The notes below the pieces were generated by a model. The model saw nothing but the letters and a program-made list of their open reading frames with translations. It was not told the origin of the DNA and did not search any database. A DNA stretch of 31,990 nt from CAYLHX01 sp964383675 (GTDB lineage Bacteria > Patescibacteriota > Gracilibacteria > UBA1369 > LOWO2-01-FULL-3): contig CAYLHX010000016.1 in the NCBI GenBank assembly GCA_964383675.1, positions 1-31,990 of the forward strand. The letters are read 5' to 3'. Positions 15,714 to 21,394 of the stretch are shown here, piece after piece. Numbering within the stretch: the stretch's first letter is position 1; each line of letters begins with the position of its first letter. Both the position numbers and the translations under genes were made by a program.

Positions 15714-16146
15714 TCTTATCAGAATTCTTTAGCTTGCTTGATATTTTATTAACGGTCTTTTTGGCAGACTTTTGTGCTTTTTTGACTGTGTCTTTGGCCT
15801 TCTTAACCGTCTTTGTAACCTTCTTGCGAGTCTTTGCCGGTACGTTTTTCTTCACGAACTTCTCAGCCTCTTTTTTGGCTTTGCGAGAATATTCCTTCAC
15901 TTTAGCTTTTCCGGCCTTAAATTCTTCGCTCTGACTAACGTCATCATAGGTGTCCTTACAAGTATCGCCAATATCCTTCCCCATTTCCTGCATGGTACTT
16001 TTCAAAGTTTTTATACCGGTGCCGCCTTTGTCGAATTCACTTTTCAGATCTTTACGAATTTTGCTGCCTTTTTCTGGAGAAAACAAAACGCCGATGGCAG
16101 TTCCGGCCAAAAGTCCCGCTAGGAGAGATTTTAGTCCTTTAAGCAT
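15706..16146 (-). CDS. YtxH-like small membrane-associated protein with Lys-rich tail
   Basis: 146 residues. The N terminus 'LLAGLLAGTAIGVLFSPEKG' is the YtxH-domain signature, a short Gly/Ala membrane helix followed by SPxxG. Residues 30-80 are polar and helical. Residues 80-146 are very rich in Lys, Ala, Thr and Val, like a histone-H1-type tail that may bind nucleic acid or acidic polymer. YtxH proteins are often stress-related, but the biochemical role is unknown. Its last 8 bases overlap the start of the TyrA-PheA gene, so they share an mRNA and translation is probably coupled. A functional link to aromatic synthesis is not evident. Confidence 0.82.
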   Translation of the reverse strand: MLKGLKSLLAGLLAGTAIGVLFSPEKGSKIRKDLKSEFDKGGTGIKTLKSTMQEMGKDIGDTCKDTYDDVSQSEEFKAGKAKVKEYSRKAKKEAEKFVKKNVPAKTRKKVTKTVKKAKDTVKKAQKSAKKTVNKISSKLKNSDKNE

Positions 16147-16176
16147 GTGGAATGGAGGTTAAATCTATAGTTTTAT

Positions 16177-16203
16177 AGTATAAGTTAGCCCTACAGTTAT
16201 CAA
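16177..16203 (-). promoter_or_regulatory. Possible promoter for the YtxH/TyrA-PheA operon
   Basis: On the minus strand, TTGATA (16198-16203) is followed after 15 nt by TATACT (16177-16182), or after 17 nt by TACTAT. The leader before the ATG at 16146 would be about 25 nt. The spacer is short for the better -10, so confidence is limited. Confidence 0.35.
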
Positions 16204-16245
16204 GACGAAATTGGGCATTTGAAGTTACAATTTGGAATAGAGAAT

Positions 16246-16275
16246 AGAAAAATCCCCATAAATGGGGATTTTTCT
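16246..16275 (-). terminator. Rho-independent terminator after the SLH surface-protein gene
   Basis: Perfect 12-base arms (16246-16257 and 16264-16275) surround a 6-base loop, with four G-C pairs at the loop end and A/T runs in the outer arms. In the minus direction the T-run ends the hairpin 41 nt past the stop of the surface-protein gene. By symmetry it could work both ways, but no plus-strand gene reads into it. Confidence 0.8.
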
Positions 16276-16315
16276 GCCCTCTAATATTCTTTTGACCTAT
16301 CAAGGTCGGTCGTAA

Positions 16316-18328
16316 TTATTCTAATAGCCCACTCTGCTCAAGTCTGTAAAGCATATCGGCCATCTCTCCTCTGGTCATCGGCGTGTCCGGATATAGGTAG
16401 TTACTATTGCTGGTAAGATTATAGGACTTGGCGAACCAGGCGTAACTGATATACCATTTTGTCGATTGAGAGTTGATGACATCCAGATATGGCTGTCCGT
16501 ACTGTTGTGAAGGAATCACGATATTGTTCTTCGCTTTCGCGGTATTTAGCATCATCACCAGCGCTTCAACTCTTAGCACCTGATTATTTGGTCTGAACAT
16601 ACCATCGGGATAACCTTGTACGATTCCCAGTGACATTGCGGTCTTAAGGAAAGGCATATACCAGGCGAATCTGTCAACATCCGGGAAGCCAAGATTTTCA
16701 GCAGTGGAGCTTAGAATGTTAACTCCAAGCGCCTTAAGGATAACCTTTAGTGCCTCCACACGATTAATATATTGATTGGCTTTAAAGCTGCCGTCGGGAT
16801 AGCCCTGAAAAATTCCTTCGCTTTTGGCCCACTGAATCGCTTCGCAGTATTGACTTGCTTCATCCACGTCGGTAAAGCCACCACAGTTTTTAAATGGATG
16901 CTTGGCACTACCGGTATCTTCAATGGAGAAAAATCCTTTTTCCACATCCTTACCGCTATAGTTTTCAGCAATGATCTTGTATTCGTAAATACCGTTTTCC
17001 AGGTACTCACCGTATTCATCACGTCCGTCCCAGCCGATGGACTGAGGGCCTTCATTACGTTCTGAATTCTTGATTACCGTGGCGATTTCATCGTCATATT
17101 CACGGATCTCGATGGTAACATCGGCGTCACGATCCATGTTGAAGGTGAAGTAAAGAGTTTCGAATTGAGGTCTGAAAGGAATTGCGTCAACTTTGTCCTT
17201 TGAGACATTCGGTTTTTTCTTATCTTTATCATCCTCTTCGATTTCGATTGTACCGCTGGCGATATCATCACCTTTGGAGTTCTCGGCGATCACTTTATAA
17301 GTATAGGTAGCCTCCACTCCGTAAGCTTCTGAACCATCCCATTCGGCGGTATAGGTGCCGGGATTCAGATCATTGGAATCCATCAGCTCCTCCACGACAT
17401 TGTTGCCGGAGTCATAGATGATTACCGTGACATCGGCCTTTGCCGTTGCTGTGAAAACAATTTGAGTTTTCTCTTTCTTGCCGGGATCGAAATTCGGCTT
17501 GGTAACATAAACATCTTTTAGGCGCGGATCCACCGTTGTGTCATCGATCTCGGCACCTTTTTTAACTTTGATATAACCGGCCTCCGAGGCTTTCTGCCCA
17601 TCTTTTTCAGCCTTTAATTCATAGTAGTAATCTCCCTGATTCACATTTTCGTTGTACATATCTTTGCCGTCCCAATCCAAAGTGTATTGACCGGTTTCGT
17701 ATTGTTTCTGATCGACGATTGTCTCGATCAGCTTATCTTCATCGTCATAGATTTTAAGAGTGATGTTGGCACTTTTGTTTATGGCAAAGGTAAATTCCAC
17801 CTCCTGATCGTTCCATGGATCAAAGGCCTTATTTTCAACTTCCAGATCAATAAATTTAAGTTTGTCGCCACCGAAACCGCTTTCCACGGTGATCCAGTCT
17901 GAGGCATATTGATTGCCTAAAGATACGGTGTCGATTCCACTGGCCTGGATGGCATAGAAGTATTGACCGCTTTCTACGGCCGACCCCGGTGTGCCCCCCA
18001 CTTCATTATAACTATCGTAAGTTGAGGCCCAGTTGTAAGTGTAACAACCGGCTGCCTTGAGCTCTTCGTTGGAAAATTGAGTAATTTTTTGAGAAGAGTC
18101 ACTGTCTACTGCTTTATAGATGCCCGCGGTAACATTGGCAGGAGCATTTAGACAGTATTTGACGGTAAAATTTTTTTGATCACTGGTTTGAGCCGAATAC
18201 TCGGTCATCTCCAGCTGAATCGGTGTAAATTCAATAAGGGTAAAGGCACCGGCAACCGGTGCAAAGAGTGTAGTTAACGCAAGCAACGATAATGACTTCA
18301 TGATCCACTTTTTGAGGGCTGTACACAT
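16316..18328 (-). CDS. S-layer-anchored surface protein with FlgD-Ig repeats and three SLH domains
   Basis: About 670 residues from the ATG at 18328. A longer frame to 18388 is rejected because the promoter -35 and -10 lie inside it; an inner ATG at 18301 is also possible. The signal peptide is KSLSLLALTTLFAPVAGA. Four FlgD-Ig-like repeats follow, three with the hallmark 'WDGKDMYNENVNQGDYYYEL'-type turn (also 'WDGSEAYG', 'WDGRDEYGEYLENGIYEYKI') and the first more divergent. The last 185 residues are three SLH domains ('FTDVDEASQYCEAIQWAKS', 'GYPDGSFKANQYINRVEAL', 'FPDVDRFAWYMPFL', 'TPMTRGEMADMLYRL'). SLH domains hold proteins to secondary wall polymers, so this is a cell-surface or S-layer protein. 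The partial protein at 30825 shares the Ig repeats. Confidence 0.92.
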   Translation of the reverse strand: MCTALKKWIMKSLSLLALTTLFAPVAGAFTLIEFTPIQLEMTEYSAQTSDQKNFTVKYCLNAPANVTAGIYKAVDSDSSQKITQFSNEELKAAGCYTYNWASTYDSYNEVGGTPGSAVESGQYFYAIQASGIDTVSLGNQYASDWITVESGFGGDKLKFIDLEVENKAFDPWNDQEVEFTFAINKSANITLKIYDDEDKLIETIVDQKQYETGQYTLDWDGKDMYNENVNQGDYYYELKAEKDGQKASEAGYIKVKKGAEIDDTTVDPRLKDVYVTKPNFDPGKKEKTQIVFTATAKADVTVIIYDSGNNVVEELMDSNDLNPGTYTAEWDGSEAYGVEATYTYKVIAENSKGDDIASGTIEIEEDDKDKKKPNVSKDKVDAIPFRPQFETLYFTFNMDRDADVTIEIREYDDEIATVIKNSERNEGPQSIGWDGRDEYGEYLENGIYEYKIIAENYSGKDVEKGFFSIEDTGSAKHPFKNCGGFTDVDEASQYCEAIQWAKSEGIFQGYPDGSFKANQYINRVEALKVILKALGVNILSSTAENLGFPDVDRFAWYMPFLKTAMSLGIVQGYPDGMFRPNNQVLRVEALVMMLNTAKAKNNIVIPSQQYGQPYLDVINSQSTKWYISYAWFAKSYNLTSNSNYLYPDTPMTRGEMADMLYRLEQSGLLE

Positions 18329-18353
18329 GGTTTGTTGTGTTAAATAGCATGCG

Positions 18354-18382
18354 ACTATACCACCTTGCCTCAATTGTGTCAA
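18354..18382 (-). promoter_or_regulatory. Strong promoter for the SLH surface-protein gene
   Basis: Minus strand: a perfect -35 TTGACA (18377-18382), 17-nt spacer, and -10 TATAGT (18354-18359). This is the best consensus promoter in the window, in keeping with an abundant surface-layer protein. It fixes the gene start at or after 18328, with a leader of about 19 nt and no Shine-Dalgarno. Confidence 0.75.
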
Positions 18383-18417
18383 TAGCATATTCTTGGTAGC
18401 CTTTGTAGAATGTTTTT

Positions 18418-18921
18418 ATGCAATTTAAAGCTCTATTTAACTTTAAAAGTTTCCTGGCGGTGCTGCTTAGCATCTATGTTATTTGGCTTATTCGCAGTTA
18501 TGATTATCACTTTATTGACAATGCCAACCTGGCGTTTCATGAGGCGGGACATTTCGCTCTAATGTTTTTCGGCGATACGATAATGTTTCTTGGAGGAACT
18601 ATCTTTCAACTGCTGCTCCCTTTGGCTATTGCCCTATACTTCTTAAAGCAAACCAAGATCTTTGAAAGCGGTGTTTGCGGTATTTGGCTGGGTGAGAGCC
18701 TAATGAACGTGGCGATCTATATGGGCGATGCCAATACACAGGCCCTTCACTTAATAGGCGGTCAACACGACTGGCATTGGCTGTTTGGTCATTTGCAGAT
18801 TCTACATAGAGCCGAATCAATTGCCGAAACCACCAATCTGATTGCGGTGGCAATTGTACTTTTGAGTTTGTTCCTGGTCTGGTTTGGTAGCTATAAACCG
18901 GTCAAAACCGAGGGATATTAG
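18418..18921 (+). CDS. Multi-pass membrane protein with HEAGH motif (possible zinc protease)
   Basis: 167 residues with about four transmembrane helices (near 10-25, 50-75, 82-100 and 140-160). 'LAFHEAGHFALMFFG' (about 38-52) contains HEAGH, which fits the HExxH zinc-binding pattern of membrane metalloproteases. A second conserved-looking segment is 'GGQHDWHWLFGH' near residue 118, with His and Asp that could complete a metal site. I do not recognise a characterised family; an M50- or M48-like protease is only a suggestion. The ATG lies 7 nt after a TAGAAT -10-like hexamer, so the mRNA may be leaderless. The last 4 bases overlap the convergent maf gene. Confidence 0.75.
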   Translation: MQFKALFNFKSFLAVLLSIYVIWLIRSYDYHFIDNANLAFHEAGHFALMFFGDTIMFLGGTIFQLLLPLAIALYFLKQTKIFESGVCGIWLGESLMNVAIYMGDANTQALHLIGGQHDWHWLFGHLQILHRAESIAETTNLIAVAIVLLSLFLVWFGSYKPVKTEGY

Positions 18922-19502
18922 ATAAGTTTCTTAATGCCGAACTGCTGCAATATTTTGCGCAGCCTAAAAACCGGCAGCCCTACCACATTGAAGTAATCCC
19001 CTTCAATTCCTTTGATATAGATGGAACCAATCCCCTGAATGGCGTAGCCAGCCGCTTTGTCATGACCTTCGCCAGATTGGATATAATCCTCGATATCCTC
19101 TTCATCCAGGCGATCCATGGTTACTAGAGTGGTTTCCACAGCCGAGATGTTTTTGCCGCTGTCGCTATCGATTACGCAGATGCCGCTGATAACCTTATGG
19201 GTGGTGTTACTAAGGAGGCGCAGAATTCTCTTGGCGTCCTCAGGATCTTTCGGCTTCCCCAGAATTTCACCGGTAACGGCCACCACTATAGTATCAACAC
19301 CAATTATCAAGGCGTCGCGGAAGTGGGGAGCGGCCTTTTGAGCTTTCCCCATAGCGTTGTGTTCCGCCACCTCCTCCGGCGACAGATGATCTTTTTCCTC
19401 AAAGTCCGTGGGGTGCACAATGATATCAAGACCTATGGCCTCAAGCAGCTCCTTCCTTCTGGGACTCTGAGAGGCCAAAACCAGCTGTTTTTCGATTTTC
19501 AT
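18918..19502 (-). CDS. maf: Maf-type nucleoside triphosphate pyrophosphatase
   Basis: 194 residues. Family signatures are 'LASQSPRRKELLEAIG' (9-24), 'IIGVDTIV' (67-74) with the catalytic Asp70, 'LGKPKDPEDAKRIL', and 'GHDKAAGYAIQGIGS' near residue 145. Maf proteins hydrolyse non-canonical or excess nucleotides (dTTP, UTP or modified NTPs, depending on subfamily) to monophosphate and pyrophosphate. The subfamily cannot be set with certainty by eye; the 'DKAAGYAIQG' form resembles the YhdE/dTTP-UTP type. It is divergent from rpsT with 67 nt between the starts, and its 3' end overlaps the HEAGH gene. Confidence 0.94.
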   Translation of the reverse strand: MKIEKQLVLASQSPRRKELLEAIGLDIIVHPTDFEEKDHLSPEEVAEHNAMGKAQKAAPHFRDALIIGVDTIVVAVTGEILGKPKDPEDAKRILRLLSNTTHKVISGICVIDSDSGKNISAVETTLVTMDRLDEEDIEDYIQSGEGHDKAAGYAIQGIGSIYIKGIEGDYFNVVGLPVFRLRKILQQFGIKKLI

Positions 19503-19509
19503 AATTTTG

Positions 19510-19538
19510 TTGACTTAATAGCTATCATACCGTAGAAT
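19510..19538 (+). promoter_or_regulatory. Promoter for rpsT
   Basis: -35 TTGACT (19510-19515), a 17-nt spacer and -10 TAGAAT (19533-19538). The leader is about 25 nt before the ATG at 19570. Hexamers and spacer blocks (GCTA, ATAC) match the rplK promoter at 4919-4946. Confidence 0.65.
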
Positions 19539-19569
19539 CTCACCGCTTATATTAACCAAAAGATAACAT

Positions 19570-19923
19570 ATGCCAATATTAAAGTCTGCAAAAAAGAGAA
19601 TGCGTCAAAATGTTAAGAGGAGAATGCGTAACTTTCCGGTTCGCAGCGAGCTTAAGACTTTGGTTAAGAAAGAGCTTACTTTGATTAAAGAGGGAAATGC
19701 CGAGGAGGCGGCGAAATTTTTGCCTAAGGTTTATTCTATCATTGATATGGCTTGCAAAAGGAATATCTTGCACCCTAATACTGCTGCAAGAAAGAAGTCA
19801 CTTTTGGCGAGACAACTAAGCGCTCTTCAGGCTAACGGTGGAGCTGCAAGTACGGAGGCTGAGAAGCCTGTCAAGAAAGCCGCACCCAAAAAAGCTGAAA
19901 AATCAGTTGAAGAGGAAAAATAA
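19570..19923 (+). CDS. rpsT: Small ribosomal subunit protein bS20
   Basis: 117 residues. The S20 core is residues 1-90: 'SAKKRMRQNVKRRMRNFPVRSE' near the start, trimmed here, and 'DMACKRNILHPNTAARKKSLL' near 58-78 form the paired basic helices that bind 16S rRNA at the bottom of the body. E. coli S20 has 87 residues; this one carries an extra low-complexity tail (about 95-117) of Ala, Lys, Glu and Pro. Such tails are common in this lineage and probably disordered. The ATG follows an AT-rich leader without Shine-Dalgarno. The tRNA pair begins 92 nt downstream with its own candidate promoter. Confidence 0.95.
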   Translation: MPILKSAKKRMRQNVKRRMRNFPVRSELKTLVKKELTLIKEGNAEEAAKFLPKVYSIIDMACKRNILHPNTAARKKSLLARQLSALQANGGAASTEAEKPVKKAAPKKAEKSVEEEK

Positions 19924-19927
19924 AGCT

Positions 19928-19956
19928 TTGATTTAAGAGGCCGTTTATATTAAAAT
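19928..19956 (+). promoter_or_regulatory. Promoter for the tRNA-Ile2 / tRNA-Ala pair
   Basis: -35 TTGATT (19928-19933), a 17-nt spacer and -10 TAAAAT (19951-19956), just after the rpsT stop. It predicts a 5' leader of about 50 nt on the tRNA precursor. Confidence 0.5.
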
Positions 19957-20015
19957 CCCTGTGATGTCGGCGGAAGTTTTTTAAGTGTACCATCGGCAGA
20001 GAATCTTTGAAAATC

Positions 20016-20349
20016 GGGCCTGTAGCTCAGTGGTTAGAGCAGTCGGCTTAAGAATTATGGTTCTAAGTTGTTTATTTTTACAATATGAACCATACTTGCA
20101 GGGCCTCTTGGAGAGTAATTTCCAAGGACAAACCTATCAAATTCGGGGAAGCCTAATTCACTTAATAGTGGCATGGTAATCCCGAGCCAAGCCCAAAGCA
20201 CCTTTGGGAAGGTGTAGAGACTAGACGGTAGGCCCCCATATTTCTGGGGTGAAGGGATAGTCCAGCTTACAAACTCGAAAGGGGTCATGAAAATGATAGT
20301 GAGAAGCATAACCGATTGGTCGTTGGTTCAAGTCCAACCAGGCCCACCA
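20016..20349 (+). tRNA. tRNA-Ile2 (CAU), interrupted by a group I intron
   Basis: The 5' exon is 20016-20048 and the 3' exon 20307-20349, with encoded CCA at 20347-20349. Spliced, it gives a 73-nt body: acceptor GGGCCTG/CAGGCCC, D arm GCTC/GAGC, anticodon stem GTCGG/CCGAT, anticodon loop CTCATAA, T arm GTTGG/CCAAC. The anticodon is CAU. A full G1-C72 pair rules out initiator tRNA, and the D-loop, anticodon and variable regions closely follow E. coli tRNA-Ile2. The C34 is therefore expected to become lysidine through TilS so that AUA is read. The intron separates U33 from C34, so neither exon alone has a complete anticodon loop. tRNA-Ala follows 7 nt later. Confidence 0.93.
20049..20306 (+). 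ncRNA. Group I self-splicing intron (IC3-like) in tRNA-Ile2
   Basis: 258 nt with no protein gene. The 5' exon ends in U and the intron ends in G, as the class requires. Core helices by eye: P1, GGCT of the exon with GGTT starting at 20059, placing the splice-site U opposite G; P2 CTTGGA/TCCAAG (20107-20112, 20121-20126); P3 CCTATC/GGTAGG (20133-20138, 20227-20232); P4 TTCGGG/CCCGAG (20142-20147, 20181-20186); P6 extension CCCAAAG/CTTTGGG (20192-20198, 20202-20208); P7 GACTA/TAGTC (20219-20223, 20258-20262); P8 CCCCA/TGGGG (20234-20238, 20245-20249). The segment 'GTGTAGAGACTAGACGG' and the 3' 'GATAGTCCAG' strongly resemble the Azoarcus pre-tRNA-Ile ribozyme. Confidence 0.93.
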
Positions 20350-20356
20350 CTAATGT

Positions 20357-20433
20357 GGGGCATTAGCTCAGCTGGCTAGAGCGCGTCCATGGCATGGACG
20401 AGGCCAAGGGTTCGAATCCCTTATGCTCCACCA
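20357..20433 (+). tRNA. tRNA-Ala (GGC)
   Basis: Cloverleaf by eye: acceptor GGGGCAT/ATGCTCC, D arm GCTC/GAGC, anticodon stem CGTCC/GGACG with loop ATGGCAT (anticodon GGC at 20391-20393), variable AGGCC, T arm AAGGG/CCCTT, discriminator A and encoded CCA. The G3-U70 wobble pair (20359 with 20427), the main alanyl-tRNA synthetase identity element, is present. It follows tRNA-Ile2 by 7 nt and is surely on the same transcript. Confidence 0.97.
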
Positions 20434-20444
20434 AAAATTCTATT

Positions 20445-20995
20445 CTAGTTTTTGTTTACAGCGCAGACTCCCCCGGGACATACGGGTTGATGCTCGGGTT
20501 TTGATATCATGTTTTTCTGCAACAAAAATTTATAGATATTGCATCCAACGCAAATGCCGCAGGCTGATTCAAGCCACATAAAGCTCAGGCAAATTGCACA
20601 AATTAAAAAAGTTAACGGCCCATGTATGTGTAGAATTACCGCCAATATTAGCATTACGCTTGCCATAATAAGTCCAAGCGCCCAGGCGAACCGTTTTTGG
20701 ATTGCGCCTACGTATTCCGGCTTTTGATTCCTCACCAACCACCTGCCTACGACTCCAAAATACTCCAAGAGGGTGTAAAAACCGCTTTAAGCAGGAAATC
20801 CAGCCAAAAAAGTGGTACTACAATCATCATCGGAGTGTAATCGCCAGTGACACGAATATACCAAAAAGCACTGCAGCCAATTACAAACATGACTCCGGCG
20901 GTAGCTCGCACACTGCGCTCATTCACTACTGGATATGGTGCCGGCTTACCGTCAATTTCCAGGTTTGGAATAGTTTTTGCGTATTGAATTGCCAT
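20445..20995 (-). pseudogene. DUF4395 membrane protein gene split by a one-base frameshift
   Basis: Two overlapping frames make one DUF4395 protein. The N-terminal part (20995 to 20747, 82 aa) has 'VNERSVRATAGVMFVIG', a helix, and 'DFLLKAVFTPSWS', then stops. The C-terminal part (to 20445) continues 'VVGRWLVRNQKPEYVGAIQK', 'RFAWALGLIMA', further helices and 'ESACGICVGCNIY'. Adding one base to the T-run read on the minus strand (A-run 20757-20760 on the plus strand) joins the parts with normal family spacing. The cause may be a sequencing error, a true mutation or recoding. The tail has extra cysteines ('PVCPGGVCAVNKN'). DUF4395 proteins are four-helix membrane proteins of unknown function. 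The start is 11 nt after the regulator gene, in one operon. Confidence 0.8.
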
Positions 20996-21006
20996 TTTTT
21001 GTGTGG

Positions 21007-21261
21007 TTAGGATTTTGATAATTTGAGCATTTGCTGGAAGTCTTCGTGAATATCAAGGTCTATGTTTCTACCTTTAAGAAGCTCCATTTTTACGAATTCC
21101 TCCAATAGCTTAGTCTTTAGAGAATTGAAAGAATTATTGGCCGATAGTGCCAGCTGGACAATATCCTTACAGCCCTTTCCCTCTTCGAGAGCCTTTTTTA
21201 AAGCCTTAATCTGACCTTCAATTCGATTGAGATGAGGAATAAGTTTGGTGCAGTTTTTCAT
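21007..21261 (-). CDS. CsoR/RcnR/FrmR-family transcriptional repressor with atypical ligand residues
   Basis: 84 residues, all-helical DUF156 fold. 'LIPHLNRIEGQIKALKKAL' (8-26) is the signature DNA-binding helix, and 'EEGKGCKDIVQLALS' (26-40) carries the conserved Cys31. The next helix, normally LLExHLxxC, reads 'LLEEFVKMEL': the usual His is Phe56 and the second Cys/His position is Glu60. Copper sensors need Cys-His-Cys and persulfide sensors two Cys, so this protein keeps only one thiol. Glu at the last position occurs in formaldehyde-sensing FrmR. The signal is therefore unclear. It probably represses its own operon with DUF4395, since its promoter spacer contains a C-rich element of the CsoR operator type. 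Confidence 0.88.
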   Translation of the reverse strand: MKNCTKLIPHLNRIEGQIKALKKALEEGKGCKDIVQLALSANNSFNSLKTKLLEEFVKMELLKGRNIDLDIHEDFQQMLKLSKS

Positions 21262-21285
21262 AGTTTATGGTTAAAGCCCGGATAT

Positions 21286-21312
21286 AGTATACCCCCTACC
21301 CCACCTAGTCAA
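21286..21312 (-). promoter_or_regulatory. Promoter and probable operator of the CsoR-like/DUF4395 operon
   Basis: Minus strand: -35 TTGACT (21307-21312) and -10 TATACT (21286-21291) with a short 15-nt spacer (or 17 nt to TACTAT). The spacer is a G-tract element, on the plus strand 'ACCCCCTACCCCACC' (21291-21305). CsoR-family proteins bind G/C-tract sites with A/T flanks, so this is the natural operator, overlapping the promoter. Confidence 0.6.
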
Positions 21313-21335
21313 TAGCAGTTCGTCTTTGTACAGGT

Positions 21336-21363
21336 TTGACTTTTAAAAAAATTAACTTATAAT
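21336..21363 (+). promoter_or_regulatory. Promoter for the 212-aa unknown gene
   Basis: -35 TTGACT (21336-21341), a 16-nt A/T spacer and a perfect -10 TATAAT (21358-21363). It predicts a leader of about 25 nt before the ATG at 21395, without Shine-Dalgarno. Confidence 0.7.
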
Positions 21364-21394
21364 ATCTATCCAAAAAACAATAAGACCATAGAAT

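Noticed and set aside
18329..18388. Extended N terminus of the SLH protein
   Set aside because: The extra codons overlap the TTGACA/TATAGT promoter and come before a proper signal peptide, so they are untranscribed.
20055..20309. An 84-codon minus-strand open frame inside the tRNA intron
   Set aside because: It lies across the ribozyme core helices, shows no homing-endonuclease motifs and has no protein-like composition; the RNA structure explains the sequence.
20016..20349. Initiator tRNA-fMet or elongator tRNA-Met for the CAU tRNA
   Set aside because: The acceptor 1-72 pair is a normal G-C, not the initiator mismatch, and the anticodon stem lacks the three G-C pairs of initiators. The rest follows tRNA-Ile2 closely.
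20434..20460. Possible terminator after tRNA-Ala (CAAAAA...TTTTTG)
   Set aside because: The arms are only A/T pairs, too weak to support a terminator call.
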